Shown: positions 48,355 through 57,189 of the stretch, piece by piece
Layout: every line of letters begins with the position of its first letter
How positions within the stretch are numbered: the first letter of the stretch is position 1
Assembly (NCBI GenBank): GCA_044226195.1
Contig: JBGAHO010000018.1
Location: 1-64,000 of the forward strand
Direction: 5' to 3'
Source of the DNA: RPQJ01 sp044226195
GTDB taxonomy: Bacteria; Pseudomonadota; Gammaproteobacteria; Steroidobacterales; Steroidobacteraceae
DNA length: 64,000 nucleotides
Translations under genes and position numbers: made by a program
The notes under the pieces: generated by a model
What the model was told of the DNA's origin: nothing
Database searches by the model: none
What the model saw: only the letters and a program-made list of their open reading frames with translations

Positions 48355-48983
48355 GCTTGCGCGCCGAGCGGCAGTTCCATGCGCCGGTGACTCGGGACCG
48401 TCGCCTGGGCGTTCGCGAGCAAGGAGGTCAGCTCGCGGGTCGTGCGAAATCCGAGGCGCGCATACAGCGCTTCGGCTCGCGGGTTGGTCACCGCGACGTC
48501 CAGTGCCGCCAGCGAGTGGCCGCGCGCCCGACCGGAGTCGAGCAGGTGCTCGACGAGCGCCACACCGATGCCACGGCTGCGCAGGTCGGGCGGCACGCCG
48601 AGGTGGGCGACGTACCAGCACCGCCGGCCCGGTGGCTGGACGATGGCCTCGACGCGCAGTCCGCGCAGCATCACGCCCGTGCCGGCACCGAGGCCGTAGC
48701 AGCCGATGATCTGGCGGCTGGCGGCCAGCGTGAACGATGCCGTCGCCGTCCCGTCCCAGCCGGCGCCCGCCGCGACGACGCGACCGTCCTCGATGCCGAT
48801 CACGTGATTGCGGAAGCCGAACTCGCCGCGCCCGTCGACGAACGCGCGACGCAGGAAGGCCTGCGAGTCCGCCTTGCCGGGCACGGCGAACACGTAGTCG
48901 AACGCGGCCGGGCCGGAGCTGTAGATGAGAGGCACGGCGGCGTCGGCATCGTCGGGCGTGGCCGGTCGGAATTGCAGCGTCAT
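48351..48983 (-). CDS. GNAT-family N-acetyltransferase
   Basis: The 210-residue protein has the GNAT fold markers. These are FRPATPDDADAAVPLIY at the start, a strand-rich middle, the acetyl-CoA pyrophosphate loop VPPDLRSRGIGVALVEHLLD near 135-155, and LAALDVAVTNPRAEALYARLGF near 165-185. The acceptor is unknown. It heads a three-gene unit with the methyltransferase and the membrane protein. Confidence 0.9.
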   Translation of the reverse strand: MTLQFRPATPDDADAAVPLIYSSGPAAFDYVFAVPGKADSQAFLRRAFVDGRGEFGFRNHVIGIEDGRVVAAGAGWDGTATASFTLAASRQIIGCYGLGAGTGVMLRGLRVEAIVQPPGRRCWYVAHLGVPPDLRSRGIGVALVEHLLDSGRARGHSLAALDVAVTNPRAEALYARLGFRTTRELTSLLANAQATVPSHRRMELPLGAQA

Positions 48984-49051
48984 CCGGGGATTGTAGGGGG
49001 CGGCCGTCGAGTCTGCAGCGGCGGCCGGCCGGCGGTGCGGGCTGGGACAGG

Positions 49052-49060
49052 TGCTAAGAT
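49052..49060 (+). promoter_or_regulatory. Extended -10 element before the DUF2845 gene
   Basis: TGCTAAGAT holds TG, one base and TAAGAT (49055-49060), 31 bases before the ATG at 49091. No -35 is seen. Confidence 0.4.
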
Positions 49061-49090
49061 GCGTTCGTCAGTTCTGGCCGGGAGACGCGC

Positions 49091-49390
49091 ATGGATCGGG
49101 CGGCGTTTGCATGGATGGCGTTGCTGGCGGCGAGCCTGCCCGCGGTGCTGCACGCCGATGAGACCTTCCGCTGCAGCGGCCAGTTGATCGAGCCGGGCAT
49201 GACCCGTGCCGAGGTGCGCGCGCTGTGCGGTGCGCCGACCCGCGAGGCCGACGAGATCCAGGACGTGCGCAGCAAGGGCCGGCTCCTCGGCAAGACCACG
49301 AGCCATCGCTGGACCTACGAGAACTACAGCCGCGTGCGCGTGCTGGTCTTCGACCAGGACACGCTCAAGTCGATCGAGACGCCCGAGTGA
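49091..49390 (+). CDS. Secreted DUF2845-family protein
   Basis: The 99-residue protein has a signal peptide (AWMALLAASLPAVLHA) and the small domain pattern FRCSGQLIEPGMTRAEVRAL, CGAPTREAD, then the tryptophan-containing RWTYENYSRVRVLVFDQDTL. DUF2845 proteins are periplasmic with unknown function. It converges with the aldo/keto reductase gene. Confidence 0.88.
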   Translation: MDRAAFAWMALLAASLPAVLHADETFRCSGQLIEPGMTRAEVRALCGAPTREADEIQDVRSKGRLLGKTTSHRWTYENYSRVRVLVFDQDTLKSIETPE

Positions 49391-49405
49391 ACGCGGGCCG
49401 GCGCG

Positions 49406-50440
49406 TCAGCGCGGCTTGGGCGGCTCGCGGCGACTCGCCCCCTGGAACTCCACCATCCAGCCCGGGTACTCGGCGGGCAAGCGGCTGACCTCGTCGAGCG
49501 CCTTCAGTTCCTCCGCGCTGAGCGTGAGGGCGTGCGCCGCGAGATTGTCGTCGAGCTGCGCCATGCTGCGCGCGCCGATGATCACGGAGGTCACCCAGGG
49601 CTGGGCGAGCAACCACGCCAGCGCGACCTGTGCCACGGACACCCCGTGCACGGCCGCGATCGGCCGCATCGCATCGATGCAGCGGAAGGCGCGGTCGCGG
49701 TCGACCGGCGGGAAATCGAACGTGGCCCGGCGCGTGCCGTCCGGGTTGCGGCCGTCGCGGTCGGCCTTGCCGGCGAGCAGGCCGCCGGCGAGCGGGCTCC
49801 ACACCATCAGCCCGAGCTTCTGGTCCTGCAGCAGCGGCACGACCTCGCGCTCGAGGTCGCGGCTCGCCAGGGTGTAGTACGCCTGCACGCTCTCGAAGCG
49901 CGCCCAGCCGCGGCGATCCGAGATCGCGAGCGCCTTCATGATCTGCCAGGCCGCGAGGTTGCACAGGCCGATCGTGCGCACCTTGCCCGAGCGCACGAGG
50001 TCGTTCAGCGTCGAGAGCGTCTCCTCGAGCGGCGTGAGCGGATCGAAGCCGTGGATCTGGTACAGGTCGACGTGGTCGAGCTGCAGGCGACGCAGGCTCG
50101 CGTCGAGCGCGTTCATCAGGTGGTAGCGCGACTGGCCGCGGCCGTTCGGCGCCTGGTCCATGGCGCCGGTGGCCTTGGTGGCGATCACCAGCTGGTCGCG
50201 CGGCAGCCCGAGGTCCTTGATCGCCTGCCCGAGCAGGGTCTCCGACTGGCCGAACGAGTACACGTTGGCCGTGTCGATGAAATTCACGCCGGCCTCGTAG
50301 GCGCGCTTCACCTGCGCGGTGACCTCGGCCTGCGGCAGCCCGCCCATCACTTCCCAGAAGCCGGACGCGCCGTAGGTCATGGTGCCGAGGCAGATCTCGG
50401 AGACGTACAGGCCGGTGCTGCCCAGGAGACGGTATTTCAT
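49406..50440 (-). CDS. Aldo/keto reductase
   Basis: The 344-residue enzyme begins MKYRLLGSTGLYVSEICLGTMTYG. It has the AKR tetrad region: Asp and Tyr in VNFIDTANVYSFGQSE, a lysine in LVIATKATGAM and a histidine in LQLDHVDLYQIHGFD. It ends with the cofactor block VTSVIIGARSMAQLDDNL. It reduces aldehydes or ketones with NADPH, with unknown substrate. Its start is divergent from the YheU-family gene. Confidence 0.92.
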   Translation of the reverse strand: MKYRLLGSTGLYVSEICLGTMTYGASGFWEVMGGLPQAEVTAQVKRAYEAGVNFIDTANVYSFGQSETLLGQAIKDLGLPRDQLVIATKATGAMDQAPNGRGQSRYHLMNALDASLRRLQLDHVDLYQIHGFDPLTPLEETLSTLNDLVRSGKVRTIGLCNLAAWQIMKALAISDRRGWARFESVQAYYTLASRDLEREVVPLLQDQKLGLMVWSPLAGGLLAGKADRDGRNPDGTRRATFDFPPVDRDRAFRCIDAMRPIAAVHGVSVAQVALAWLLAQPWVTSVIIGARSMAQLDDNLAAHALTLSAEELKALDEVSRLPAEYPGWMVEFQGASRREPPKPR

Positions 50441-50490
50441 GGAAGATGGACCTCGGCGTTCGGGGGTCGACGGAGCATAGCGGAGACGAC

Positions 50491-50769
50491 GTGGACGAGG
50501 CAGGGGACAGCACGGAGCCGGCGGTTCCGGTCGAAGTGCCGTACGGCGAGCTGTCGCCGGAGGCGCTGCGGGGCGTGATCGAGGCGTTCGTGCTGCGCGA
50601 GGGGACGGACTACGGCGAGCGCGAGGTGGCCCACGAGCAGAAGGTCGCGCAGGTGCTGCGCCAGCTCGAGCGGCGCGAGGTTCGGATCATGTTCGATCCG
50701 GGCGACTCGAGCGTGACGATCGTGCCGGTGGCGGCGAACGCGGGAAGTGGTCGGGATGAGAGGACTTGA
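50491..50769 (+). CDS. yheU: YheU/UPF0270-family protein
   Basis: The conserved core VPYGELSPEALRGVIEAFVL, REGTDYGEREVAHEQKVAQV and MFDPGDSSVTIVP matches E. coli YheU closely. GTG 50491 is chosen because GGAG stands five bases before it, and because ATG 50446 would lie only five bases from the divergent aldo/keto reductase start. GTG 50536 would give the shortest YheU-like form. The function of the family is unknown. It is essentially confined to gammaproteobacteria, which supports the taxonomic reading. Confidence 0.88.
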   Translation: MDEAGDSTEPAVPVEVPYGELSPEALRGVIEAFVLREGTDYGEREVAHEQKVAQVLRQLERREVRIMFDPGDSSVTIVPVAANAGSGRDERT

Positions 50770-51120
50770 TTCTCCGACACCTGTGTCCCGCAGGCCGCCC
50801 GTCCCGGCCATTGCAGGCAAAAAAGTCCAACAAATACAGCCACTAGTCGATCACCAGAGCGCAACACTGCGCACCTTGGCGCAGGTGAGGAAGGTGGACT
50901 CGGCGCCCTGTCGGCCACGAACCGGATGCGGGGCAGCCCGAGCCTGGCGTCGCCAGATCGTTTCAGGAATTCGCTGTCAGGGCCGGCGTCGAGATCCCGA
51001 ACTGCGGGGTCGACAGTGAGCGTGTCAAGCAGGCCAGACGACCCGGCGCAGGCTCGCCGATGCGGGCGGCAGGCTGACCGCTCGCGGCCCGGCCATCCCT
51101 GGCCGAAGCGGCGGGTCGCC
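50770..51120. other. 351-base gap without a recognisable gene
   Basis: The left part, around 50815-50855, is unusually A-rich for this window (AAAAAAGTCCAACAAATAC). A minus-strand frame through 50840-51040 has partly coding-like codons but no recognisable protein. No tRNA, inverted repeat or integrase was found. It may be the scar of a deleted or transferred gene. Confidence 0.5.
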
Positions 51121-51690
51121 TCAGCGCGTCGCTTGCGCCACCCGTGCGGGCAGCTTCTTCAGTCGGAACGCAACGCCGATGAGCAGCGCGCCGTAGACGA
51201 TAGCGAATGCTGCGATGATCCACAGCACGGCCAGCGCGCCGCTGCCCGGACTGGCGATCATCATGCCACCGAAGAGCACCGACAGCGCGCCCGACAGGAT
51301 CAGCAGCCATTCGTTGGGGATCTCCTTGCGCACACGGATCGCCGTGACGATCTGCAGCGCGCCGGTGACGATCGCCCACGCCGCGATCAGCATCAGCAGC
51401 GCGAGCGCGGTGAACGCCGGTGTGACGAACGTGTAAAGGCCGGCGGCAATGCCGAGTACGCCGATCAGCACGGACGGCCACATCGGTGTGCCGCTGTCTC
51501 GCGCCTGCCAGCCAAGCCACAGCGCGGAAACGCCGTCGACGAACGCAAACGCGCCCCAGGCCAGTGCGAGTGAAACCAGGGTCACACCCGGCCAGACGCA
51601 CGCAAAGACGCCGAAGGCGATGGCGGCGAGGCCGCGCAGCAGCAGCAGCCACCAGTTCTGTCCAAGGGTATTCAGAAAAGGCAGTTCCAT
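51121..51690 (-). CDS. HdeD-family (DUF308) membrane protein
   Basis: The 189-residue protein has six closely spaced hydrophobic segments in the duplicated DUF308 pattern (WWLLLLRGLAAIAFGVFACVWP, WGAFAFVDGVSALWLGW, IAAWAIVTGALQIVTAIRVR, LLILSGALSVLFGGMMIASP). E. coli HdeD protects against acid at high cell density. Here only the family is certain. It is followed 50 bases upstream of the maturase stop on the same strand. Confidence 0.9.
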   Translation of the reverse strand: MELPFLNTLGQNWWLLLLRGLAAIAFGVFACVWPGVTLVSLALAWGAFAFVDGVSALWLGWQARDSGTPMWPSVLIGVLGIAAGLYTFVTPAFTALALLMLIAAWAIVTGALQIVTAIRVRKEIPNEWLLILSGALSVLFGGMMIASPGSGALAVLWIIAAFAIVYGALLIGVAFRLKKLPARVAQATR

Positions 51691-51740
51691 GGGGACCTCC
51701 GCTCACCCCGTCGTACGCGCCGGCGTGCGCCTGCGCAGTC

Positions 51741-53063
51741 TCAGGCGGGCAGGGGACCGGCGCGCAGGCGCTTCGCCATCTTCGTCGCTGTTGGCACGGC
51801 GTGCGCGTAGTAGCGCTTGAGTCCCGCGCACAGGTAGTTGAGCCCCGGCTCGCCGTCGGGCGTGCGCAGCAGCCGATTTTTCGGGCACTCGCCCCAGCAG
51901 TCGCTCAAGTACGCGCACTGCCTGCAATAGGCGGGCAGCGTCTCCGACTTCGCGTAGCCGAACCGCACCTGGTCCGGCGCAAACACCATGTCGCCGAGCG
52001 AGCGCTCGCGGACGTTGCCCAGCCGGTACTCCGGGTAGACGTAGTGGTCGCAACTGTAGACCGTGCCGTCGTGCTCGAGCGCCACGCCCTTGCCGCAGAT
52101 TTCGCTGTGGACGCACACCTGCGACGGCAGTCCCATGTGCTGGGCGACCAGAGTCTCGCAGAGGTTGACCAGCACCTTGCCCACGTCGCGGGCCTGCCAC
52201 TCGTCCCAGACCTTGCAGAGGAACGATCCGTACTCCTCGGCCACGACCGACCACGGCGTCACGACCGACTCTGGATGGTCGGGGTGGCAGCGCGGATCGC
52301 CGAGCGTGGGCAGCGAGGCCAGGTTCCACTTCCCCGGCGCCACCTGCTCGAAACCCTTCAGTTCGACGATCGGGATGAACTGCAGGTAGGTCGAGCCCAG
52401 TTCGCGTCGCAGGAAGCGGTACACGTCGAGCGGCCGCGACGCGTTGTAGCGGTGAACGCAGGTGAGCGTGTTGTAGCGCACCCCGAACCTCCGCAGCGTG
52501 TGCGCCGCGTTGCAGACCGCATCGAACGTCGGCTCGCCGTGCTTGGTGATGCGGTAGTGGTCGTGGATCTCGCGCGGGCCGTCGACGCTCAGTCCGACCA
52601 GGAAGTTGTGCGCCTTCAGGAAGCGCGCCCAGTTCTCGTCGAGCAGCGTGCCGTTGGTCTGCAGGTCGTTCTCGATCCGCTGGCCGGGCTTCGCGTGCTT
52701 CTTCTGCAGCGCGACGACCTTCTCGAAGAACCCGAGCCCCATCAGCGTGGGTTCGCCGCCCTGCCACGAGAACACGACCTCGTCGGCGGTGACGCTCGCA
52801 ATGTAGTTGCGGACGAAGCGTTCGAGGACCTCGTCCGTCATGTGGCCGGCCCCGGGCCCGCCAGGCAGTTCGCGCTTGCTCAGGTAGAAGCAGTAGGTGC
52901 AGTCGAGGTTGCAGGCCGAGCCCGCAGGCTTGGCCATGACGTGAAAGCGCCGCTGCGCCTTGTCGCCCAGCCACTGCGGCGCGTGGTACTTGTCGAGGGT
53001 CGAGTCGCTGCTCAAGGTGTCGCTCCAGCGTCCCGTCGACGCGTCGGCGCGTGACGCCGTCAA
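51741..53063 (-). CDS. Radical-SAM sulfatase-maturating enzyme (anSME)
   Basis: anSME converts a cysteine or serine in the sulfatase active site to formylglycine, needed for catalysis. The 440-residue protein has the radical-SAM motif CNLDCTYCFY (Cys51, 55, 58) and the family block VMAKPAGSACNL. A GGEPTLMG motif follows. The C-terminal SPASM region has additional cysteines (CVHSEICGKG, then YCRQCAYLSDCWGECPKNR) for auxiliary clusters. Two Cys-type sulfatases lie downstream at 57.2 and 59.7 kb and are its obvious clients. The start is uncertain: the frame begins at TTG 53063, and a TTG at 53015 is also possible. The gene is read away from the sulfatase genes. Confidence 0.93.
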   Translation of the reverse strand: MTASRADASTGRWSDTLSSDSTLDKYHAPQWLGDKAQRRFHVMAKPAGSACNLDCTYCFYLSKRELPGGPGAGHMTDEVLERFVRNYIASVTADEVVFSWQGGEPTLMGLGFFEKVVALQKKHAKPGQRIENDLQTNGTLLDENWARFLKAHNFLVGLSVDGPREIHDHYRITKHGEPTFDAVCNAAHTLRRFGVRYNTLTCVHRYNASRPLDVYRFLRRELGSTYLQFIPIVELKGFEQVAPGKWNLASLPTLGDPRCHPDHPESVVTPWSVVAEEYGSFLCKVWDEWQARDVGKVLVNLCETLVAQHMGLPSQVCVHSEICGKGVALEHDGTVYSCDHYVYPEYRLGNVRERSLGDMVFAPDQVRFGYAKSETLPAYCRQCAYLSDCWGECPKNRLLRTPDGEPGLNYLCAGLKRYYAHAVPTATKMAKRLRAGPLPA

Positions 53064-53260
53064 CAGTACGCCGTCCCGTGGCGAGAAACCGTCTCAATCT
53101 AGGGGAGGGCGCGGCCGAACCGGTATCCGTAGACGGCGCAACACGACTGCGGCGTCGATGGCCCGAACGGGTCACCCGCGTGGCCCCCAAGCCCCACGCT
53201 GGAAGTGCAGCGGCGGGGGAGAATCGGCCGCATGACCGTGCGTAGCATTCGGAGGGAGTG

Positions 53261-53704
53261 ATGCCCGCCATGCCGGATACCCAGGCAAGCGGTACAGGCA
53301 CCGCGCAACCGGTGCAGGACCGGACGGACCTGGCCCGGTATCGCACGAAACTCGCACTGGACCGAACGACGCTGGCGTGGATCCGAACAGCGCTGTCCCT
53401 GACGACGTTCGGCTTCGGCACCGTCGGATTCTTCCGGACGCTTCGGGAAAAGGCGCCCACGGCACTCAACGTCCAGGCCCACGAGGGCGCGATCACGTTC
53501 GGTGTCGCCCTCATCGTCATCGGCACGATCGCCTCGGCGCTGGTAGCCGTGGCACACGGATCGTCACTGCGCAGGCTCGAGCGCAACGAGACGCCGGTCG
53601 TGGGCACGTGGTCGCTGAGCATTGCGCTGTCATGGCTGCTGGCCATCCTCGGACTCGTGTCGCTCTGGCTGATGTTCGGCATCGGGCGTGGCGCGCGCGG
53701 GTAG
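53261..53704 (+). CDS. DUF202-family membrane protein
   Basis: The 147-residue protein starts at ATG 53261, with GGAGGG four bases upstream; GTG 53258 adds one residue. The DUF202 signature LALDRTTLAWIRTALSLTTFGFG is near residue 35-57. Three membrane helices follow (ITFGVALIVIGTIASALVAV, SIALSWLLAILGLVSLWLMF). The family is of unknown function, and members occur beside SPX-containing phosphate-related proteins in some organisms. It faces away from the maturase gene. Confidence 0.9.
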   Translation: MPAMPDTQASGTGTAQPVQDRTDLARYRTKLALDRTTLAWIRTALSLTTFGFGTVGFFRTLREKAPTALNVQAHEGAITFGVALIVIGTIASALVAVAHGSSLRRLERNETPVVGTWSLSIALSWLLAILGLVSLWLMFGIGRGARG

Positions 53705-53720
53705 CCTGCAGGCGAGCCAT

Positions 53721-53938
53721 GGTGTTTCGTTGCGGTTCATCACGCGGGAACCGCAGACGCGCGTGTTTCTCGACGGCGCCCATTTCGGGTGGAGTTGACC
53801 CGCGAATTCAGGGTGCTCGGGCACACGGTCGTGCCGTTTCTCGATGACGAGCGGTTCCAGAACACCCGGTACGATGGCTGGACACGAGCGCTGGCCCTGT
53901 CTGGCCCCGAAGTCACGGTCAACCAGAAGTTCCGTTGA
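53721..53938 (+). pseudogene. Frameshifted remnant of an unidentified gene
   Basis: Two overlapping frames carry GC-rich third positions as in real genes. One reads LRFITREPQTRVFLDGAHFG and stops at TGA 53796-53798. The other takes over at about 53789 and reads HTVVPFLDDERFQNTRYDGW, followed by ALALSGPEVTVNQKFR, to TGA 53936-53938. A frameshift near 53785-53795 would join them. Neither half has a credible start, and the parent family is not recognised. Part of the 306-base gap before the sensor kinase is thus explained. Confidence 0.45.
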
Positions 53939-54010
53939 ACTGCGGTCAGCCCGGCACCAAGGGCTTGCACCATTGACGCTGGATCCGTCGTTCGGGTTAA
54001 GTCTCGTCCC

Positions 54011-55897
54011 GTGACGTTCGAGTTCGGCAAGTCGATTCGGGCAGGGGCGATGGCTGCGCTGGCGCTGATGCTTGCGTCGGGTTTCGCTCCCGTGCCGGCC
54101 CGTGCGGACGGGATTGCGCCGGACGTCAACGTGCTGATGCTGTACGGCCTCGATCCGTACATTCCCACGTTCCTCGCAATGGACAAGGCCATGCGCGAGG
54201 ACCTGGCACGCACGCCGACGCCCCACATCCTCATCTTTTCGGAATCGCTCGATTCGCAGCGCTTCGCGATGGAGACGCTGGAGTCGGAGACGGTCGCGCT
54301 GTACGCCCGGAAGTACCGCGCGCTGAAGGTCAAGGTCGTGGTGGCGGTGTCGCGGACGGCGCTCGAGTTCTTTCGTCGCCACGGCGCGCAACTCTGGCCC
54401 GACGCGCGAGTGGTCTACGTCGGTTTCCTCGGCTACGAATTCTCGCCGGCGGACTTGCCGCAAGGGGCGTCGGCCGTGCTGTCCATCCTGGACGTGGCGG
54501 GCACCATCGACATCGCCCGGCAGATGCAGCCCGGATCTCGTCACATCGTCGTGATTTCCGGCTCGTCGGAGGTCGACAAGCGAGCCGAGCAGCAGGCCCG
54601 GAACGCCCTCGCGGGCACGGACGGTCGGTTGACGGTCGAGTACCTGTCGGGCCTGCCGCTGCGCGAACTGGTCGCCCGGGTGTCCGGGGAGCCTGCGGAC
54701 AGCATCGTCGTCTACCTGTCGCAGTTCCGCGACCGCAACGGTGGTCCGTACGAGCCGTTCGAAGTGCTGCGCAACGTCGTTGCTGCTTCGCGGGCGCCGG
54801 TCTACGGCGCCGCCGAACCCTTCATTGGACTCGGCGTGGCGGCCGGCAGTGTGTCGTCGTATGCGGACAAGGGGCGGCTCGTCAGTCGGCAGGTGCGCCG
54901 AACACTCTCGGGCGAACCGCTGGATCCGCGTGACGTCGTGCTGCAGGCGCCGAACCGGTGTGTCGCGGACGCGCGAGCCTTGCAGCGCTGGTCGCTCGAT
55001 GCCCGGCGCCTGCCGCACGACTGCGAACTGCAGTTCGCGACGGTGCCTACCTGGCGGCAGTACTGGTGGCAGATCGTCCTGGCACTGGGCGTGCTCGGCG
55101 CCCAGGCCGCCCTGATCGTTGCGTTGATCTATCAGCGTCGGCGACGGCAACGGGCGGAGCACTCGGAACAGGCGCACCGTGCCGAACTTGCCCACGCCGG
55201 GCGACTGTCGGTCGCCGGCGAACTCACCGGGGCGATCGCGCACGAAATCAACCAGCCTCTCGGCGCCATCCTGAGCAACGCCGATGCCGGCGACCTGCTG
55301 CTCGACTCGGGCCTCGATCACCGCGCGAAACTGCGCGAGATCTTTGCGGACATCCGACGGGACGACCTGCGCGCCAGCGAAGTCATCCAGCACCTGCGCG
55401 ACCTGCTGGGCAAGCACCCCTCGGACCGAAAACCGTTCGACGTCAACGACGTCCTGGCGGACCTCGAGTCGATCATGCGAGCGGAGGCGCGACGGCGTGG
55501 CGTGGCGCTCGAGATGCAGCGGGCGCCCGACGCACTGATCGTGCTGGCGGACCGCATCCAGGTGCAGCAGGTGCTGATCAACCTGGTCCTGAACGCCATG
55601 GACGCGGTCCAGGCTCAACCCGAGGCCAGGCGAACGGTGACGGTGTCGGTTGCCCGGCACAAGCGCAATGCCGTGATGTCCGTGGCGGACCGCGGACCGG
55701 GTATCGCGCCCGAACACCTGGGAAAGATCTTCGAGTCGTTCTACAGCACCAAGGGCAACGGCATGGGGCTCGGCCTGTCGATCACCCGCACCATCGTCGA
55801 ATCGCACGGCGGGCGGGTGTGGGTCGATGCCACTGGCGACGGTGGCACGGTATTTCGGGCAGAATTGCCCCTCGCCAGCCTCAAGTCAGCTGCGTAG
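54011..55897 (+). CDS. Sensor histidine kinase with periplasmic solute-binding-like domain
   Basis: The 628-residue protein starts at GTG 54011 and has a signal peptide (LALMLASGFAPVPARA). A periplasmic domain of about 330 residues resembles ABC-transporter substrate-binding proteins (LRPLDVNVLMLYGLD-type start, VISGSSEVDKRAEQ, GAAEPFIGLGVAAGSV). It has one membrane helix near 355-380 (IVLALGVLGAQAALIVALIY), a HisKA domain with the phospho-accepting His411 in GAIAHEINQPLGAIL, and a C-terminal ATPase (NLVLNAMDAVQ, DRGPGIAP, GMGLGLSI). It presumably senses a periplasmic ligand and signals to the FixJ-type regulator 10 bases downstream. Confidence 0.93.
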   Translation: MTFEFGKSIRAGAMAALALMLASGFAPVPARADGIAPDVNVLMLYGLDPYIPTFLAMDKAMREDLARTPTPHILIFSESLDSQRFAMETLESETVALYARKYRALKVKVVVAVSRTALEFFRRHGAQLWPDARVVYVGFLGYEFSPADLPQGASAVLSILDVAGTIDIARQMQPGSRHIVVISGSSEVDKRAEQQARNALAGTDGRLTVEYLSGLPLRELVARVSGEPADSIVVYLSQFRDRNGGPYEPFEVLRNVVAASRAPVYGAAEPFIGLGVAAGSVSSYADKGRLVSRQVRRTLSGEPLDPRDVVLQAPNRCVADARALQRWSLDARRLPHDCELQFATVPTWRQYWWQIVLALGVLGAQAALIVALIYQRRRRQRAEHSEQAHRAELAHAGRLSVAGELTGAIAHEINQPLGAILSNADAGDLLLDSGLDHRAKLREIFADIRRDDLRASEVIQHLRDLLGKHPSDRKPFDVNDVLADLESIMRAEARRRGVALEMQRAPDALIVLADRIQVQQVLINLVLNAMDAVQAQPEARRTVTVSVARHKRNAVMSVADRGPGIAPEHLGKIFESFYSTKGNGMGLGLSITRTIVESHGGRVWVDATGDGGTVFRAELPLASLKSAA

Positions 55898-55907
55898 GGC
55901 CCGGCCG

Positions 55908-56570
55908 ATGCACGAAATCCCAACGGCGAGGGCGACGACGAACCCAGGGACGGGCCAGGCGCCGCTCATCCATGTGGTCGATGACGATCCGTCGATGCGG
56001 GGCGCCCTGTTGCGGCTGCTCGATGCCGCGGGCTTCGAGGCCCGCGGCTATGCGACGGCCGGCGATTTCCTGCTGCAACCGTTACCGAATCGCCCCGGCT
56101 GCCTGCTGCTCGACCTGCGCCTGCCGGGCCCCTCGGGTCTCGAACTCCAGGCGGCCATGCAGCAGCGGGCCATCCACCTGCCCATCGTGTTTCTCTCCGG
56201 TCACGCGAGCGTCGAGTCCAGCGTCAGGGCGATGAAAGACGGGGCCGTCGACTTTCTCACCAAGCCCGTGAAGCGCGAAATTCTCCTCGATGCGATCGAG
56301 CGCGCGCTGGAACGCGACTCGACGCAGCGCACGTTCCGCGAACAGCGAAGCCAATTGAGCGCGCGTTTCCATACGCTGACCGAGCGGCAGCGCGAGGTGT
56401 TCGATCTCATCGTCGCGGGCAGGCTCAACAAGCAGATCGCCGACGACCTCGGCGTCGCCGAGCGCACCGTCAAGCGCGAGCGCGAACAGGTCATGCTCAA
56501 GCTCCAGGCGAATTCGGCGGCCGACCTCGGCCGGCTGGCCGAATTGCTGCGGCACCCGGCGACCGGCTGA
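55908..56570 (+). CDS. FixJ/NarL-family response regulator
   Basis: The 220-residue protein has a receiver domain (HVVDDDPSMRGALLRLL, phospho-acceptor Asp69 in LLLDLRLPG, lysine in FLTKPVKR) and a LuxR-type helix-turn-helix (LTERQREVFDLIVAGRLNKQ, IADDLGVAERTVKRERE). It lies 10 bases after the kinase gene and is its expected partner. ATG 55908 is chosen; the frame upstream is a run-on inside the kinase gene. Its targets are probably the sulfatase and phosphatase genes downstream, which is inference. Confidence 0.94.
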   Translation: MHEIPTARATTNPGTGQAPLIHVVDDDPSMRGALLRLLDAAGFEARGYATAGDFLLQPLPNRPGCLLLDLRLPGPSGLELQAAMQQRAIHLPIVFLSGHASVESSVRAMKDGAVDFLTKPVKREILLDAIERALERDSTQRTFREQRSQLSARFHTLTERQREVFDLIVAGRLNKQIADDLGVAERTVKREREQVMLKLQANSAADLGRLAELLRHPATG

Positions 56571-56783
56571 GGTCCGCTGACGCGCGCTGTCGGCGGCGCG
56601 TCGCCGAATCGATTCCCGCCCACGAGAACGCGCCGACCGAATGCCCTTGGCCCTTTGGGGCCAGCACCATGGCCCGATCGCCCGGTTGTCGCATCGCCAC
56701 CAGCGCGCGAGCATCCGGTCAGTGACCGTGCAGGTGTGACGGCAGCCCCAAAGCTTGGAACCGCAACGCGGAGACCCGCAGTC

Positions 56784-57170
56784 GTGACACCCCCTGCCGC
56801 AAAGGTCCTGGTGGTCGAAGACGACGACAGCATGCGCGAGGCAATCGACCGTTTGCTCGGGGCGGCCGGCTATTCGTGTGATGCATTCGGATCCGCGGAT
56901 GCACTGCTGGAGCGTGGTGTCGACGTGAAGGCGGCGTGCGTGGTGAGCGACCAGAGATTGCCTGGCATGACCGGCCTCGAGTTGCTCGCGGTGCTGCAAG
57001 AGCGGCACGTCTCGCTGCCATTCATCCTGATCACGGCCCATGACACGCCCGGAATGCGCGAGAAGGCGCTGTCGAGCGGCGTGTCCGCCTATCTCGCCAA
57101 GCCATTTCGCGGCACCATGCTGCTCGATGCCGTGCGAATGGCGGTCCGACCTGTCCAGACCCTGTCTTGA
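56784..57170 (+). CDS. Single-domain response regulator (receiver only)
   Basis: The 128-residue protein starts at GTG 56784, chosen because GGAG lies about 10 bases upstream and the receiver fold begins shortly after. It has VLVVEDDDSMREAIDRLL, phospho-acceptor Asp56 in VVSDQRLPG, and lysine in AYLAKPFRG. There is no output domain, so it is a CheY-like or phosphorelay intermediate. A GTG at 56736 would also be possible. It precedes the first sulfatase gene by 19 bases and may be in the same transcript. Confidence 0.88.
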   Translation: MTPPAAKVLVVEDDDSMREAIDRLLGAAGYSCDAFGSADALLERGVDVKAACVVSDQRLPGMTGLELLAVLQERHVSLPFILITAHDTPGMREKALSSGVSAYLAKPFRGTMLLDAVRMAVRPVQTLS

Positions 57171-57189
57171 TCTTACGGAGCCCACAACG

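Noticed and set aside
50446..50490. Longer start (ATG 50446) for the YheU-family gene
   Set aside because: It lies only five bases from the divergent aldo/keto reductase start, leaving no room for a promoter, and the added residues are unlike the family; GTG 50491 has a better ribosome site.
56646..56664. TGGCCC/GGGCCA stem-loop as a sigma54 site or terminator before the receiver gene
   Set aside because: There is no TGGCAC/TTGCW pattern and no T tract; it is just a short GC-rich hairpin.
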